A stretch of DNA of 64,000 nt from Rhodococcus oxybenzonivorans (GTDB taxonomy: Bacteria; Actinomycetota; Actinomycetes; Mycobacteriales; Mycobacteriaceae). The DNA lies in contig NZ_CP021354.1 of NCBI RefSeq assembly GCF_003130705.1, positions 620,001 through 684,000 on the forward strand, written 5' to 3'. This document shows positions 28,172 to 35,182 of this stretch, piece after piece. Made by a program: the position numbers and the translations under genes. A model generated the notes under the pieces. That model made no database searches. It was not told where the DNA came from and was given only the letters and a program-made list of their open reading frames with translations. Position 1 is the stretch's first letter. Every line of letters starts with the position of its first letter.

Positions 28172-28820
28172 ATCGACCACCGACCGCACCGAATGGCCCG
28201 AGAGCGCGCCGCCGCCGTGGCCGGCCGGGGTGCGTGCAACGCTGTGGTGGCATCGCGCGACCGCCGCCGCCCGTGAACTCGGACCCGAGGGTGCGGTGCT
28301 GCCGGTGACCCTCGCCATGATGGTCGACTACCTCGACTCGCCCGTCGGGCCGTATCGCGAGATCCTGGCAAGCCCGGTGCTGCGGGCGCCCGGTCGTCGC
28401 AGCGGTCCGATGCCGCGCATGGCCGTGCCGTTCATCGCGGTCGACTCGGAACCGTCCGTCCACGGCGGACGCGTGCACTGGAGCCTGCCCAAGGTCCCAG
28501 CCGCGTTCGACGGCGACGTCCACGGTGTGTTCGAGGCGTCATCCGTGTCGTCATCGGGAGGCCAGTGGCGTGTGTCGACGACGGCGCACCCGCGCGGTCC
28601 GCGGCTGCCGATCGCGGGCGCCTTGGGGTTCGCTCAGCCTGCAGAGTCGGGTGGACGCCTGGTGACGGCGTCGGCCCGGCTGCGCGGGCACTTCCGGTAC
28701 GCCCGTGTGAGCGTTCGGGCAGTGGGTCCCACTCTGGCCGACTGGCTGGTGGCCGGAACTCATCATGGTGTCGTGATCACGGACGGCCGTATGACTACCG
28801 GGCCTGCAAAGCTGCGCTGA
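28155..28820 (+). CDS. Acetoacetate decarboxylase-family protein
   Basis: 221-residue member of the ADC superfamily. The GPYREIL motif (65-71) and the LPKVPA segment with Lys113 match the family; Lys113 falls where the Schiff-base lysine (Lys115) of clostridial acetoacetate decarboxylase lies. Many actinobacterial relatives catalyse other Schiff-base chemistry, so the substrate is open. The ATG at 28155 overlaps the ChoD-like gene by 17 bases and has AAGGAGG upstream. As the last gene of the TetR-BVMO-GMC operon it may act on a keto acid formed downstream of ketone oxidation. Confidence 0.78.
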   Translation: MWSVPESTTDRTEWPESAPPPWPAGVRATLWWHRATAAARELGPEGAVLPVTLAMMVDYLDSPVGPYREILASPVLRAPGRRSGPMPRMAVPFIAVDSEPSVHGGRVHWSLPKVPAAFDGDVHGVFEASSVSSSGGQWRVSTTAHPRGPRLPIAGALGFAQPAESGGRLVTASARLRGHFRYARVSVRAVGPTLADWLVAGTHHGVVITDGRMTTGPAKLR

Positions 28821-28832
28821 GCGATCGCTTTC

Positions 28833-28867
28833 TTGACTAATTCCAAAAAAGGGTCATACTGGACCAC
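28833..28867 (+). promoter_or_regulatory. furA promoter and likely FurA operator
   Basis: TTGACT (28833-28838), a 16-base A-rich spacer (ATTCCAAAAAAGGG core) and CATACT (28855-28860), seven bases before the furA ATG. No ribosome site, so the mRNA is probably leaderless. The A-rich spacer resembles the known autoregulatory FurA target upstream of mycobacterial furA-katG. Confidence 0.65.
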
Positions 28868-29308
28868 ATGCGACACGACCACGATCCCCGAGCGCAATTG
28901 CGTGACGTGGGCCTCCGTGTCACTGCACCCCGGGTGGCGGTGTTGAATGCGGTTGCCGCGCAGCCGCATTCCGACGTCGACGACATCGCTGCCGTGGTGC
29001 GCGACCAGTTGGGTTCGGTGTCCACGCAAGCCGTGTACGACGTGCTGAAAGCGTGCACGGCCGCCGGTCTCCTTCGCCGTATCGAACCTGCGGGGTCGCC
29101 GGCACGGTTCGAGACGCGAACCGGAGACAATCACCACCACCTCGTGTGTCGATCGTGCGGCACCGTTGCAGACGTCGATTGCGCCGTCGGCGAGGCGCCG
29201 TGCCTGGAGCCGTCGCAATCGCACGGTTTCCAGATCGACGAGGCCGAAGTCGTCTTCTGGGGGCTGTGCGAACAGTGCCGGCCCGGGTCGACGGCACCCC
29301 AGTCCTGA
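28868..29308 (+). CDS. furA: FurA-type peroxide-responsive repressor
   Basis: 146-residue Fur-family protein. The winged helix-turn-helix spans the first 85 residues; the dimerisation half holds [17 protein letters not shown] with a zinc CxxC and a second CEQC pair near the end. The metal-binding pattern and position just ahead of a catalase point to a FurA/CatR-like peroxide sensor repressing the catalase rather than an iron-uptake regulator. The gap to katA is 47 bases with no clear terminator, so furA, katA and dps probably form one regulon. Confidence 0.88.
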   Translation: MRHDHDPRAQLRDVGLRVTAPRVAVLNAVAAQPHSDVDDIAAVVRDQLGSVSTQAVYDVLKACTAAGLLRRIEPAGSPARFETRTGDNHHHLVCRSCGTVADVDCAVGEAPCLEPSQSHGFQIDEAEVVFWGLCEQCRPGSTAPQS

Positions 29309-29355
29309 CCTGTCTTCCCTACCACCCTCACACTGAGCACTCTGGAGGCTTTGCC

Positions 29356-30825
29356 ATGCCTGAAACACAGCGCGCTACCACCACCAACGCCGGAATTCCT
29401 GTCGTCAGCGACAACGAATCGCTCACCGCGGGACCGCAGGGCCCCATCCTTCTGCACGACCATTATCTCGTCGAAAAGCTCGCCCAGTTCAACCGCGAGC
29501 GTGTCCCGGAGCGGGTGGTCCATGCCAAGGGCGGCGGTGCCTTCGGTGAGCTGGTGGTCACGCACGACGTGAGCCGGTACACGAAGGCGAAGCTCTTCCA
29601 GCCGGGAGCGAAGACCGAGTCGCTCGTGCGCTTCTCCACGGTCGCGGGCGAGCAGGGCAGTCCCGACACGTGGCGTGACCCCCGCGGATTCGCGGTGAAG
29701 TTCTACACCGAGGACGGCAACTACGACCTCGTCGGCAACAACACGCCGGTCTTCTTCATCAAGGACCCCATCAAGTTCCCCGACTTCATCCACTCGCAGA
29801 AGCGTCTGCCGGGTTCCGGCCTGCGCGACCACAACATGCAGTGGGACTTCTGGACCCTGCGACCCGAGTCGGCACACCAGGTCACCTGGCTGATGGGTGA
29901 TCGCGGAATTCCGAAGACGTGGCGTCACATGGACGGTTTCGGCTCCCACACCTATCAGTGGGTGAACGCCGAGGGTGAGCGGTTCTGGGTGAAGTACCAC
30001 TTCAAGACCGACCAGGGCATCGAGTTCCTCACCCAGGCGGAGGCCGACGAGCTGGCCGGCACGTCGCCCGACCACCACCGCGCCGACCTGTACGACTCGA
30101 TCACCCGCGGCGAGTTCCCCAGCTGGACGCTGAAAGTGCAGGTCATGCCGGTCGCCGAGGCGGAGGGGTACCGATTCAACCCGTTCGATCTCACCAAGGT
30201 GTGGTCCCAGAAGGACTACCCGCTGATCGAGGTCGGCAAGTGGACCCTGAACCGCAACCCCGACAACTTCTTCGCGCAGATCGAGCAGGCCTCGTTCGAG
30301 CCGTCGAATGTGGTTCCGGGAATCGGCTTCTCGCCCGACAAGATGCTGCTCGGGCGTGTCTTCTCCTACGCCGACGCACACAGGTACCGGATCGGCGCGA
30401 ACTACGCCCAATTGCCGGTCAACGCACCGAAGAACCAGGTCAACTCCTACTCGCAGGACGGGGCGATGCGGTACGCGACCAACTCGCCGGAAACGCCGGT
30501 GTACGCGCCCAACTCGTACGGCGGTCCCCACGCGGACGCGTCCCTCGCCGGGGACGAGGGCCTGTGGGCCTTCGACGGAGAGTCGGTGCGCGCCGGCTAC
30601 ATCCAGCACTCCGAGGACGGCGACTTCACCCAGGCCGGCACGCTCGTACGTGAGGTTCTCGGTGACGACGAACGCGAGCGGTTGGTGAACAACATCGTCG
30701 GGCACGCGCTCGATGGCGTCAGCGAACCGGTTCTGCTGCGCGTCTTCGAGTACTGGAAGAACGTCGACGCCGACCTCGGCAAGCGCGTGGAAATCGGTGT
30801 CCGCGAAGGACAGAACAAAGCCTGA
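29356..30825 (+). CDS. katA: Monofunctional haem catalase
   Basis: 489-residue small-subunit catalase that dismutates hydrogen peroxide. The distal His lies in [13 protein letters not shown], the conserved [20 protein letters not shown] follows, and the proximal haem Tyr is in [24 protein letters not shown] is also present. Length is normal for a clade 3 enzyme. The ATG at 29356 has CTGGAGG upstream; the open frame before it runs through furA in another frame and is not used. In mycobacteria furA precedes katG; here a true catalase takes that place. Confidence 0.93.
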   Translation: MPETQRATTTNAGIPVVSDNESLTAGPQGPILLHDHYLVEKLAQFNRERVPERVVHAKGGGAFGELVVTHDVSRYTKAKLFQPGAKTESLVRFSTVAGEQGSPDTWRDPRGFAVKFYTEDGNYDLVGNNTPVFFIKDPIKFPDFIHSQKRLPGSGLRDHNMQWDFWTLRPESAHQVTWLMGDRGIPKTWRHMDGFGSHTYQWVNAEGERFWVKYHFKTDQGIEFLTQAEADELAGTSPDHHRADLYDSITRGEFPSWTLKVQVMPVAEAEGYRFNPFDLTKVWSQKDYPLIEVGKWTLNRNPDNFFAQIEQASFEPSNVVPGIGFSPDKMLLGRVFSYADAHRYRIGANYAQLPVNAPKNQVNSYSQDGAMRYATNSPETPVYAPNSYGGPHADASLAGDEGLWAFDGESVRAGYIQHSEDGDFTQAGTLVREVLGDDERERLVNNIVGHALDGVSEPVLLRVFEYWKNVDADLGKRVEIGVREGQNKA

Positions 30826-30889
30826 GGCGCACCGCCGGCGTCGGTGTCGATGCGCCCGCAACGAAACACGACCAGTGAGGAACTACATC

Positions 30890-31363
30890 ATGAGTAATCC
30901 CATCACCAGCACGTTGGATCCCGCGCAGCAGAAGACTGCCGGCGACGCACTACAGGCCACCGTCGTGGATCTGATCGACCTCACCCTCATCGCCAAACAG
31001 GCGCACTGGAATGTGATCGGCCAGAACTTCCGGTCGGTGCATCTCGCGCTCGACGAGCTCGTGAGCGCGGCCCGCGACTTCACCGACGAGGCGGCGGAAC
31101 GCGCGACCGCGATCGGCGTCAGTCCCGACGGCCGCGCAGCCACGGTCGCACAGGATTCCGGGGCCAAGGGCATCGGCGAAGGGTGGACCAAGGATGCCGA
31201 GATCACCGCGTCGATCGTCGGTAACCTCGCCGCCCTGATAGACCGCCTCCGCGAGCGTATCGCGGCCACCGAAACGGCCGACCCGGTGACGCAGGACCTG
31301 CTGATCTCCATCACCGCGCGGCTCGAGCAGTTGCATTGGATGTGGCAGGCGCAGGGCGTCTGA
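30890..31363 (+). CDS. dps: Dps-family DNA-binding mini-ferritin
   Basis: 157-residue four-helix Dps protein. The ferroxidase-site helices are visible: LIAKQAHWNVIGQNF with His and Trp, and LALDELVSAARDFTDEAAERA with the acidic ligands. Dps dodecamers oxidise ferrous iron with peroxide, store the mineral and coat DNA. It lies 64 bases after katA, so iron sequestration and peroxide removal are encoded together. The ATG at 30890 follows GTGAGGAAC. The stop is followed by a hairpin at 31375. Confidence 0.9.
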   Translation: MSNPITSTLDPAQQKTAGDALQATVVDLIDLTLIAKQAHWNVIGQNFRSVHLALDELVSAARDFTDEAAERATAIGVSPDGRAATVAQDSGAKGIGEGWTKDAEITASIVGNLAALIDRLRERIAATETADPVTQDLLISITARLEQLHWMWQAQGV

Positions 31364-31374
31364 GCACTTCGGGT

Positions 31375-31418
31375 CCGGACGTACTTCGTCGCCGCCGACG
31401 GTGCCGGAGTACGTCCGG
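31375..31418. terminator. dps terminator hairpin
   Basis: CCGGACGTACT (31375-31385) pairs with AGTACGTCCGG (31408-31418), with a further GTCG-CCGC-CGAC pairing inside. Located 11 bases after the dps stop. Confidence 0.7.
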
Positions 31419-31519
31419 CGTGTGACTGGAGTGTCGGATGGTGTTGCTAGGTTGAGCGGTGTCAGGACACCGGCTCGGATGACCGTGTCCCGGGTCGGGT
31501 TCGAAAGGTGCGTTCTTCC

Positions 31520-32323
31520 ATGGTGATGGGTCCCACCCACGCAATGTCCGGTGCTGCCGTCGGTTTGGCGACGGCAGATCTGCTCCCGCTGGAATGGGGT
31601 GGGCCTACCTCGACGGCCGAGACGTTCACCTTCGCGGCCGTATGCGCAGGCGCGGCGTTGCTACCCGACCTCGACACCAGCCAGTCGACCGTTTCGCGGT
31701 CCTTCGGCCCCGTGAGCAGCATCGCTGCCAAGGGAGTCGACGCGGTGTCGCTCGGCTTCTACACGGTGACCAAGGGCAAACGAGACGGTAAGCGCCGCGG
31801 CGGGCACCGCACGCTCACGCACACAGCGTTGTTTGCCGCCGGGCTCGGAGCAGGCGTGTCGGCGCTCGTAGTGCAGTTCGGCAAGCCGGCCATCATCGCC
31901 ACGCTGTTTCTCTGCCTGGGGCTGGCACTCCGCGGCCTCGCCGGTGAGTTCGCCAAAGAGAAAGGCTGGCTGGCCGTTTCGGCCGTGGCCGCGGTGCTGT
32001 CGGCGCTCACCTGGCAGTCGTATCCCACCGAGGCCGGTTCCACCGGGCTCGGAGTCGCGGTGGCGCTCGGCTGCGCCACCCACTGCCTCGGCGATGCCAT
32101 CACCAAGGAAGGCGTGCCCTTCCTCGCCCCGTTCCTGCCGCTGGGCAGAGAGCGGTGGTGGGAGTTCCGGCTGCCGTCCTTCCTCTCCATCCGGGCGGGC
32201 GGGCCCTTCGAGAAACTCGTTCTCGGGCCCGCCCTCACCATCGCCGTCGGGCTGATGATGATCTGGGCAGTCGACGGTGCACCGGAGGCGATCTACGACG
32301 CGTTCATGCCCGTAACCCAGTAG
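31520..32323 (+). CDS. YdjM-family membrane-bound metal-dependent hydrolase
   Basis: 267-residue membrane protein of the YdjM (PF04307) family. MGPTHAMSGAAVGL supplies the first histidine motif, PDLDTSQSTVSR an acidic site, GGHRTLTHT the double-His motif, and ATHCLGDAITKEGV the final motif; four or so membrane segments lie between. The natural substrate is not known. The ATG at 31520 is used with GAAAGGTG upstream; a GTG at 31508 is also in frame. It converges on the siderophore-binding protein gene, only 6 bases away. Confidence 0.82.
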   Translation: MVMGPTHAMSGAAVGLATADLLPLEWGGPTSTAETFTFAAVCAGAALLPDLDTSQSTVSRSFGPVSSIAAKGVDAVSLGFYTVTKGKRDGKRRGGHRTLTHTALFAAGLGAGVSALVVQFGKPAIIATLFLCLGLALRGLAGEFAKEKGWLAVSAVAAVLSALTWQSYPTEAGSTGLGVAVALGCATHCLGDAITKEGVPFLAPFLPLGRERWWEFRLPSFLSIRAGGPFEKLVLGPALTIAVGLMMIWAVDGAPEAIYDAFMPVTQ

Positions 32324-32329
32324 GACGCG

Positions 32330-33337
32330 TCAGGCTGCGAGCATCTTCTCGAGGTCGTCGAGTACCAGCATGGCACCGGTGGGACCGAGCGCCAGGAACC
32401 AGGTTTCGTCGCTGACGTGCACGGCGTGGCCGTCCTTGACCGCCTGAAGCTGGTTCCACAGCGGTCCACCGACCACAGCGGACTCGTCGGTCGTCTCGGG
32501 CGCGCCATAGCTGGAGTAGAAGATTCGGTCACCATCGGCCTGCGAGATGGTCTCCTGGCTGACCTCGACCGCGAGTTCGTCGACGTCCTGCACCTGCGGG
32601 CGGGGCAGCCCCACATCCTCGAGTATGACGCCGATGAACGACAGGTTGCCGTACAGCCGGATCTTGCCGGACATGAAGCGCACCAGCGAGATCGTGGGCT
32701 CGCCGGTAATCGCGTCGCGGACCTCCCCGGCCCGGGTCTGATATGCGTTGAGCACTTCTTCGGCCTGCGCTTCCTCACCTAGCGCGTCGGCGGCCAGGAG
32801 GAAGTTCTCCTTCCACGGGAAGCCGGGACGGATACTGAACACCGTCGGTGCGATCGAGGAGAGCTGCGGGTAGAGCTTGTCGGCCCGCAGCTTGCTGCCG
32901 AGGATCAGATCGGGCTGCAATGCGGTGATCGCTTCGATGTTCAGGTTGTTGGTCGTTCCCACGTCGGGCACACCCGCCAGCTTGTCGGCCAGATACGACG
33001 GCTGACCCGCCGCGCTCTCCGGACTCGCCAATCCCACGGGCGTGATTCCCAGCGACAGGACGTCGTCGAGTTCGCCGCCGTCGAGGACCACGACCCGTTC
33101 CGGCTTCTTCTCGATGACCGTCTCGCCCAGTGCGTGCGTGACGGTGCGCGGGAATGCGCCCTGTTCGGCATCACTACCCAGTTTGGCGGTCTCCTCGTCA
33201 GCGGTGGCGAACAGCCGTCCGCCGGTGGCGACGTCGGTATTGCCGGAACTGGACCCGGTGTCGGTGGTGCCGCAGGCGGCGAGAAAGACGGTGGCCAGGG
33301 CGACGAGCCCGGCCTTCAGGGGAGACCTCGTAGACAT
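32330..33337 (-). CDS. Iron-siderophore ABC transporter binding lipoprotein
   Basis: 335-residue FecB/FepB-like solute-binding protein. A signal peptide ends in the lipobox FLAAC (Cys22). The ALGETVIEKKPERVVVLDGGELDDVLSLG region is given here by its ends ALGETVIEKKPERV and DDVLSLG, and IEAITALQPDLILG is the standard second motif. It captures ferric siderophores outside the membrane for an ABC importer. No permease or ATPase genes are nearby, so it must work with a transporter coded elsewhere. An IdeR-like palindrome abuts the start codon. Confidence 0.87.
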   Translation of the reverse strand: MSTRSPLKAGLVALATVFLAACGTTDTGSSSGNTDVATGGRLFATADEETAKLGSDAEQGAFPRTVTHALGETVIEKKPERVVVLDGGELDDVLSLGITPVGLASPESAAGQPSYLADKLAGVPDVGTTNNLNIEAITALQPDLILGSKLRADKLYPQLSSIAPTVFSIRPGFPWKENFLLAADALGEEAQAEEVLNAYQTRAGEVRDAITGEPTISLVRFMSGKIRLYGNLSFIGVILEDVGLPRPQVQDVDELAVEVSQETISQADGDRIFYSSYGAPETTDESAVVGGPLWNQLQAVKDGHAVHVSDETWFLALGPTGAMLVLDDLEKMLAA

Positions 33338-33356
33338 GAGGGCAGGCTAGCCTACC
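33338..33356 (-). promoter_or_regulatory. IdeR/DtxR-type iron box
   Basis: Read on the minus strand the sequence is GTAGGCTAGCCTGCCCTCA, immediately before the ATG. It matches 12 of the 15 core positions of the IdeR consensus AGGTTAGSCTAACCT. Overlap with the start region would block transcription when iron is plentiful. Confidence 0.6.
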
Positions 33357-33409
33357 GACTTGGCGGCCGGCGTCCGGGAGTCGTTGGCCCCGGGTCCGGG
33401 AAAGAGAAA

Positions 33410-33437
33410 GACCCCCTCCGCCTGAGCGGAAGGGGTC
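33410..33437 (-). terminator. Intrinsic terminator of tRNA-Pro
   Basis: GACCCC-TTCCGC stem closed by a CTCAG-type loop, followed on the minus strand by TTTCTCTTT. It lies 20 bases beyond the tRNA 3' end. Confidence 0.8.
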
Positions 33438-33456
33438 TCACATCAATCCCACACTG

Positions 33457-33530
<74 letters not shown>

Positions 33531-33584
33531 TGTCGAACCTCGGCTAGCTTACAGCACAGAGTCAGCCGCGATTAAATCCGCAGT

Positions 33585-34556
33585 TCAGCGGCGTATAACC
33601 GAGCTTTCCGACGGCTGCGTCCGGCCTTCGCCTGCACCGCTGTCCGACCCGCCACGCTTGGCAGGTACCAACGTCAGCAGCGTCGCCTCGGGACGGCAGC
33701 AGAAGCGGGCCGGAGCCCACGGCGACGTGCCGATACCAGCGGACACGTGCAATCGGGTGTGGGCACCCCACTTCGACGGACCCTTGACCCGAGAACGGTC
33801 GATCTGGCAATTGGTGACCAGTGCCCCGTAGAACGGCAGACACAGCTGACCGCCGTGGGTGTGACCCGCCAGCACCAGGTCGTACCCGTCGTCCGCGAAC
33901 CGGTCGAGCACCCGCGGTTCGGGGGAGTGGGTGAGGCCCAGACGTAGATCCGCCAACGGATTCGGCGGCCCGGCGATGGTGTCGTAACGGTCGCGTTGCA
34001 AGTGGGGATCGTCCACCCCGGCCGACGCGATCCGGACCCCCGACACCTCGAGGTCGCGGCGCACGTGTGTGACGTCGAACCAACCCCGCTCGGTGAAGGC
34101 AGCGCGGAGATCGCCCCACGGCAAGGGGTCACCCAAGACGCGCTTGTGCTCCCTGCGGAAGTACTTCATCGGATTCTTCGGCTTGGGCGCGAAGTAGTCG
34201 TTGCTGCCGAACACGAACAGGCCCGGGCGTGCGAGCAGATTCCCCAGCGCCTGGACCACCGCGGGGACGGCCCGCTGATGGGACAGATTGTCTCCGGTGT
34301 TCACCACCAGGTCGGGTTCGAGGTTGTCCAGCTCACGCAGCCAGTTCTGCTTCAGGCGCTGTCCGGGCATCATGTGCAGGTCGCTGATGTGTAGCACCCG
34401 CAGTGTGGACGACCCGGGCGCCAGCACCGGCATCGTTACCTCACGGAGCGCAAACGCGTTGCGTTCGATGAGGGAGGCGTAGCCGACACCGAGGGCGGCG
34501 GCGCCCGCTGTACCCAGCGCGGCACGGGTCAGGGTGGTGCGGAACTCGTTGGACAC
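33585..34556 (-). CDS. Membrane-anchored metallophosphoesterase
   Basis: 323-residue calcineurin-like phosphoesterase. One N-terminal hydrophobic segment (about 8-25) is followed by the metal-site motifs HISDLHMMPG, NTGDNLSH, FGSNDYF and LAGHTHGGQL. It cleaves an unknown phosphoester, possibly outside the membrane. The GTG at 34556 has GAAAGG directly upstream; the open frame beyond it is discarded. A metallophosphoesterase gene (Rv3683) next to ponA2 is also present in M. tuberculosis, and here the conserved Rv3683-Rv3649 block begins. Confidence 0.85.
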   Translation of the reverse strand: MSNEFRTTLTRAALGTAGAAALGVGYASLIERNAFALREVTMPVLAPGSSTLRVLHISDLHMMPGQRLKQNWLRELDNLEPDLVVNTGDNLSHQRAVPAVVQALGNLLARPGLFVFGSNDYFAPKPKNPMKYFRREHKRVLGDPLPWGDLRAAFTERGWFDVTHVRRDLEVSGVRIASAGVDDPHLQRDRYDTIAGPPNPLADLRLGLTHSPEPRVLDRFADDGYDLVLAGHTHGGQLCLPFYGALVTNCQIDRSRVKGPSKWGAHTRLHVSAGIGTSPWAPARFCCRPEATLLTLVPAKRGGSDSGAGEGRTQPSESSVIRR

Positions 34557-34668
34557 CCTTTCAGGATACGGGTGCGTGCGATCGAGGTGCAGGGTACAAA
34601 GTGATGCTCCGCATTCCCGTGCGTGGGACGCGGCATTCTCGTGCGTGCGAGCGCGTAGCGTTTCGGCC

Positions 34669-35136
34669 ATGCCAGATTCACTGAAAGCAAGACTGCGCTC
34701 CGACATGACGGCCGCCATGAAGGCGAAGGATTCGCTGCGCACCGCCACTATTCGCATGCTCATGGCCGCCGTGCAGACCGAGGAGGTCTCCGGCAAGGAA
34801 GCCCGTGAACTCACCGACGACGAGGTGCTGAAGGTCCTCGCGAAGGAGTCGAAGAAGCGCGGAGAGTCCGCCGAGATCTACACCGAGAACGGCCGCGGGG
34901 AACTGGCGGCGCAGGAACGCGCCGAGGCCCAGATCATCGACGAATACCTGCCGACCCCGCTCAACGACGCGGAACTCGTGGACGTCGTCGACACGGCCAT
35001 CGCTCAGGTGGCGGAGGAGATCGGGGAGCGCCCCGGCATACGCCAGATGGGTCAGGTCATGAAGGCGGCCACCGCACTCGCCGGCGGCAAGGCCGATGGC
35101 TCGAGGTTGTCCCACGCCGTCAAGTCGCGCCTCTGA
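34669..35136 (+). CDS. GatB/YqeY-domain protein
   Basis: 155-residue YqeY-like protein, related to the tRNA-binding tail domain of GatB. LKARLRSDMTAAMKAKD at the start and QIIDEYLPTPLNDAEL in the middle are family segments. The function is unknown; a link to tRNA or amidotransferase biology is assumed from the fold. There is no ribosome site; TAGCGT at 34656-34661 lies seven bases before the ATG, so the transcript is probably leaderless. It ends at a strong hairpin (35142-35177). Confidence 0.88.
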   Translation: MPDSLKARLRSDMTAAMKAKDSLRTATIRMLMAAVQTEEVSGKEARELTDDEVLKVLAKESKKRGESAEIYTENGRGELAAQERAEAQIIDEYLPTPLNDAELVDVVDTAIAQVAEEIGERPGIRQMGQVMKAATALAGGKADGSRLSHAVKSRL

Positions 35137-35141
35137 ACCTA

Positions 35142-35177
35142 CGTGCGTGGGAAGTGTGTGCGCACTTCCCACGCACG
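35142..35177. terminator. Bidirectional terminator hairpin
   Basis: 15-bp perfect stem (35142-35156 and 35163-35177; CGTGCGTGGGAAGTG arm) between the converging yqeY-type and ponA2 genes. Confidence 0.8.
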
Positions 35178-35182
35178 CATGG

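Noticed and set aside
29131..30861. 576-codon open frame antisense to katA
   Set aside because: Valine/leucine/arginine-rich shadow of the catalase gene, no motif.
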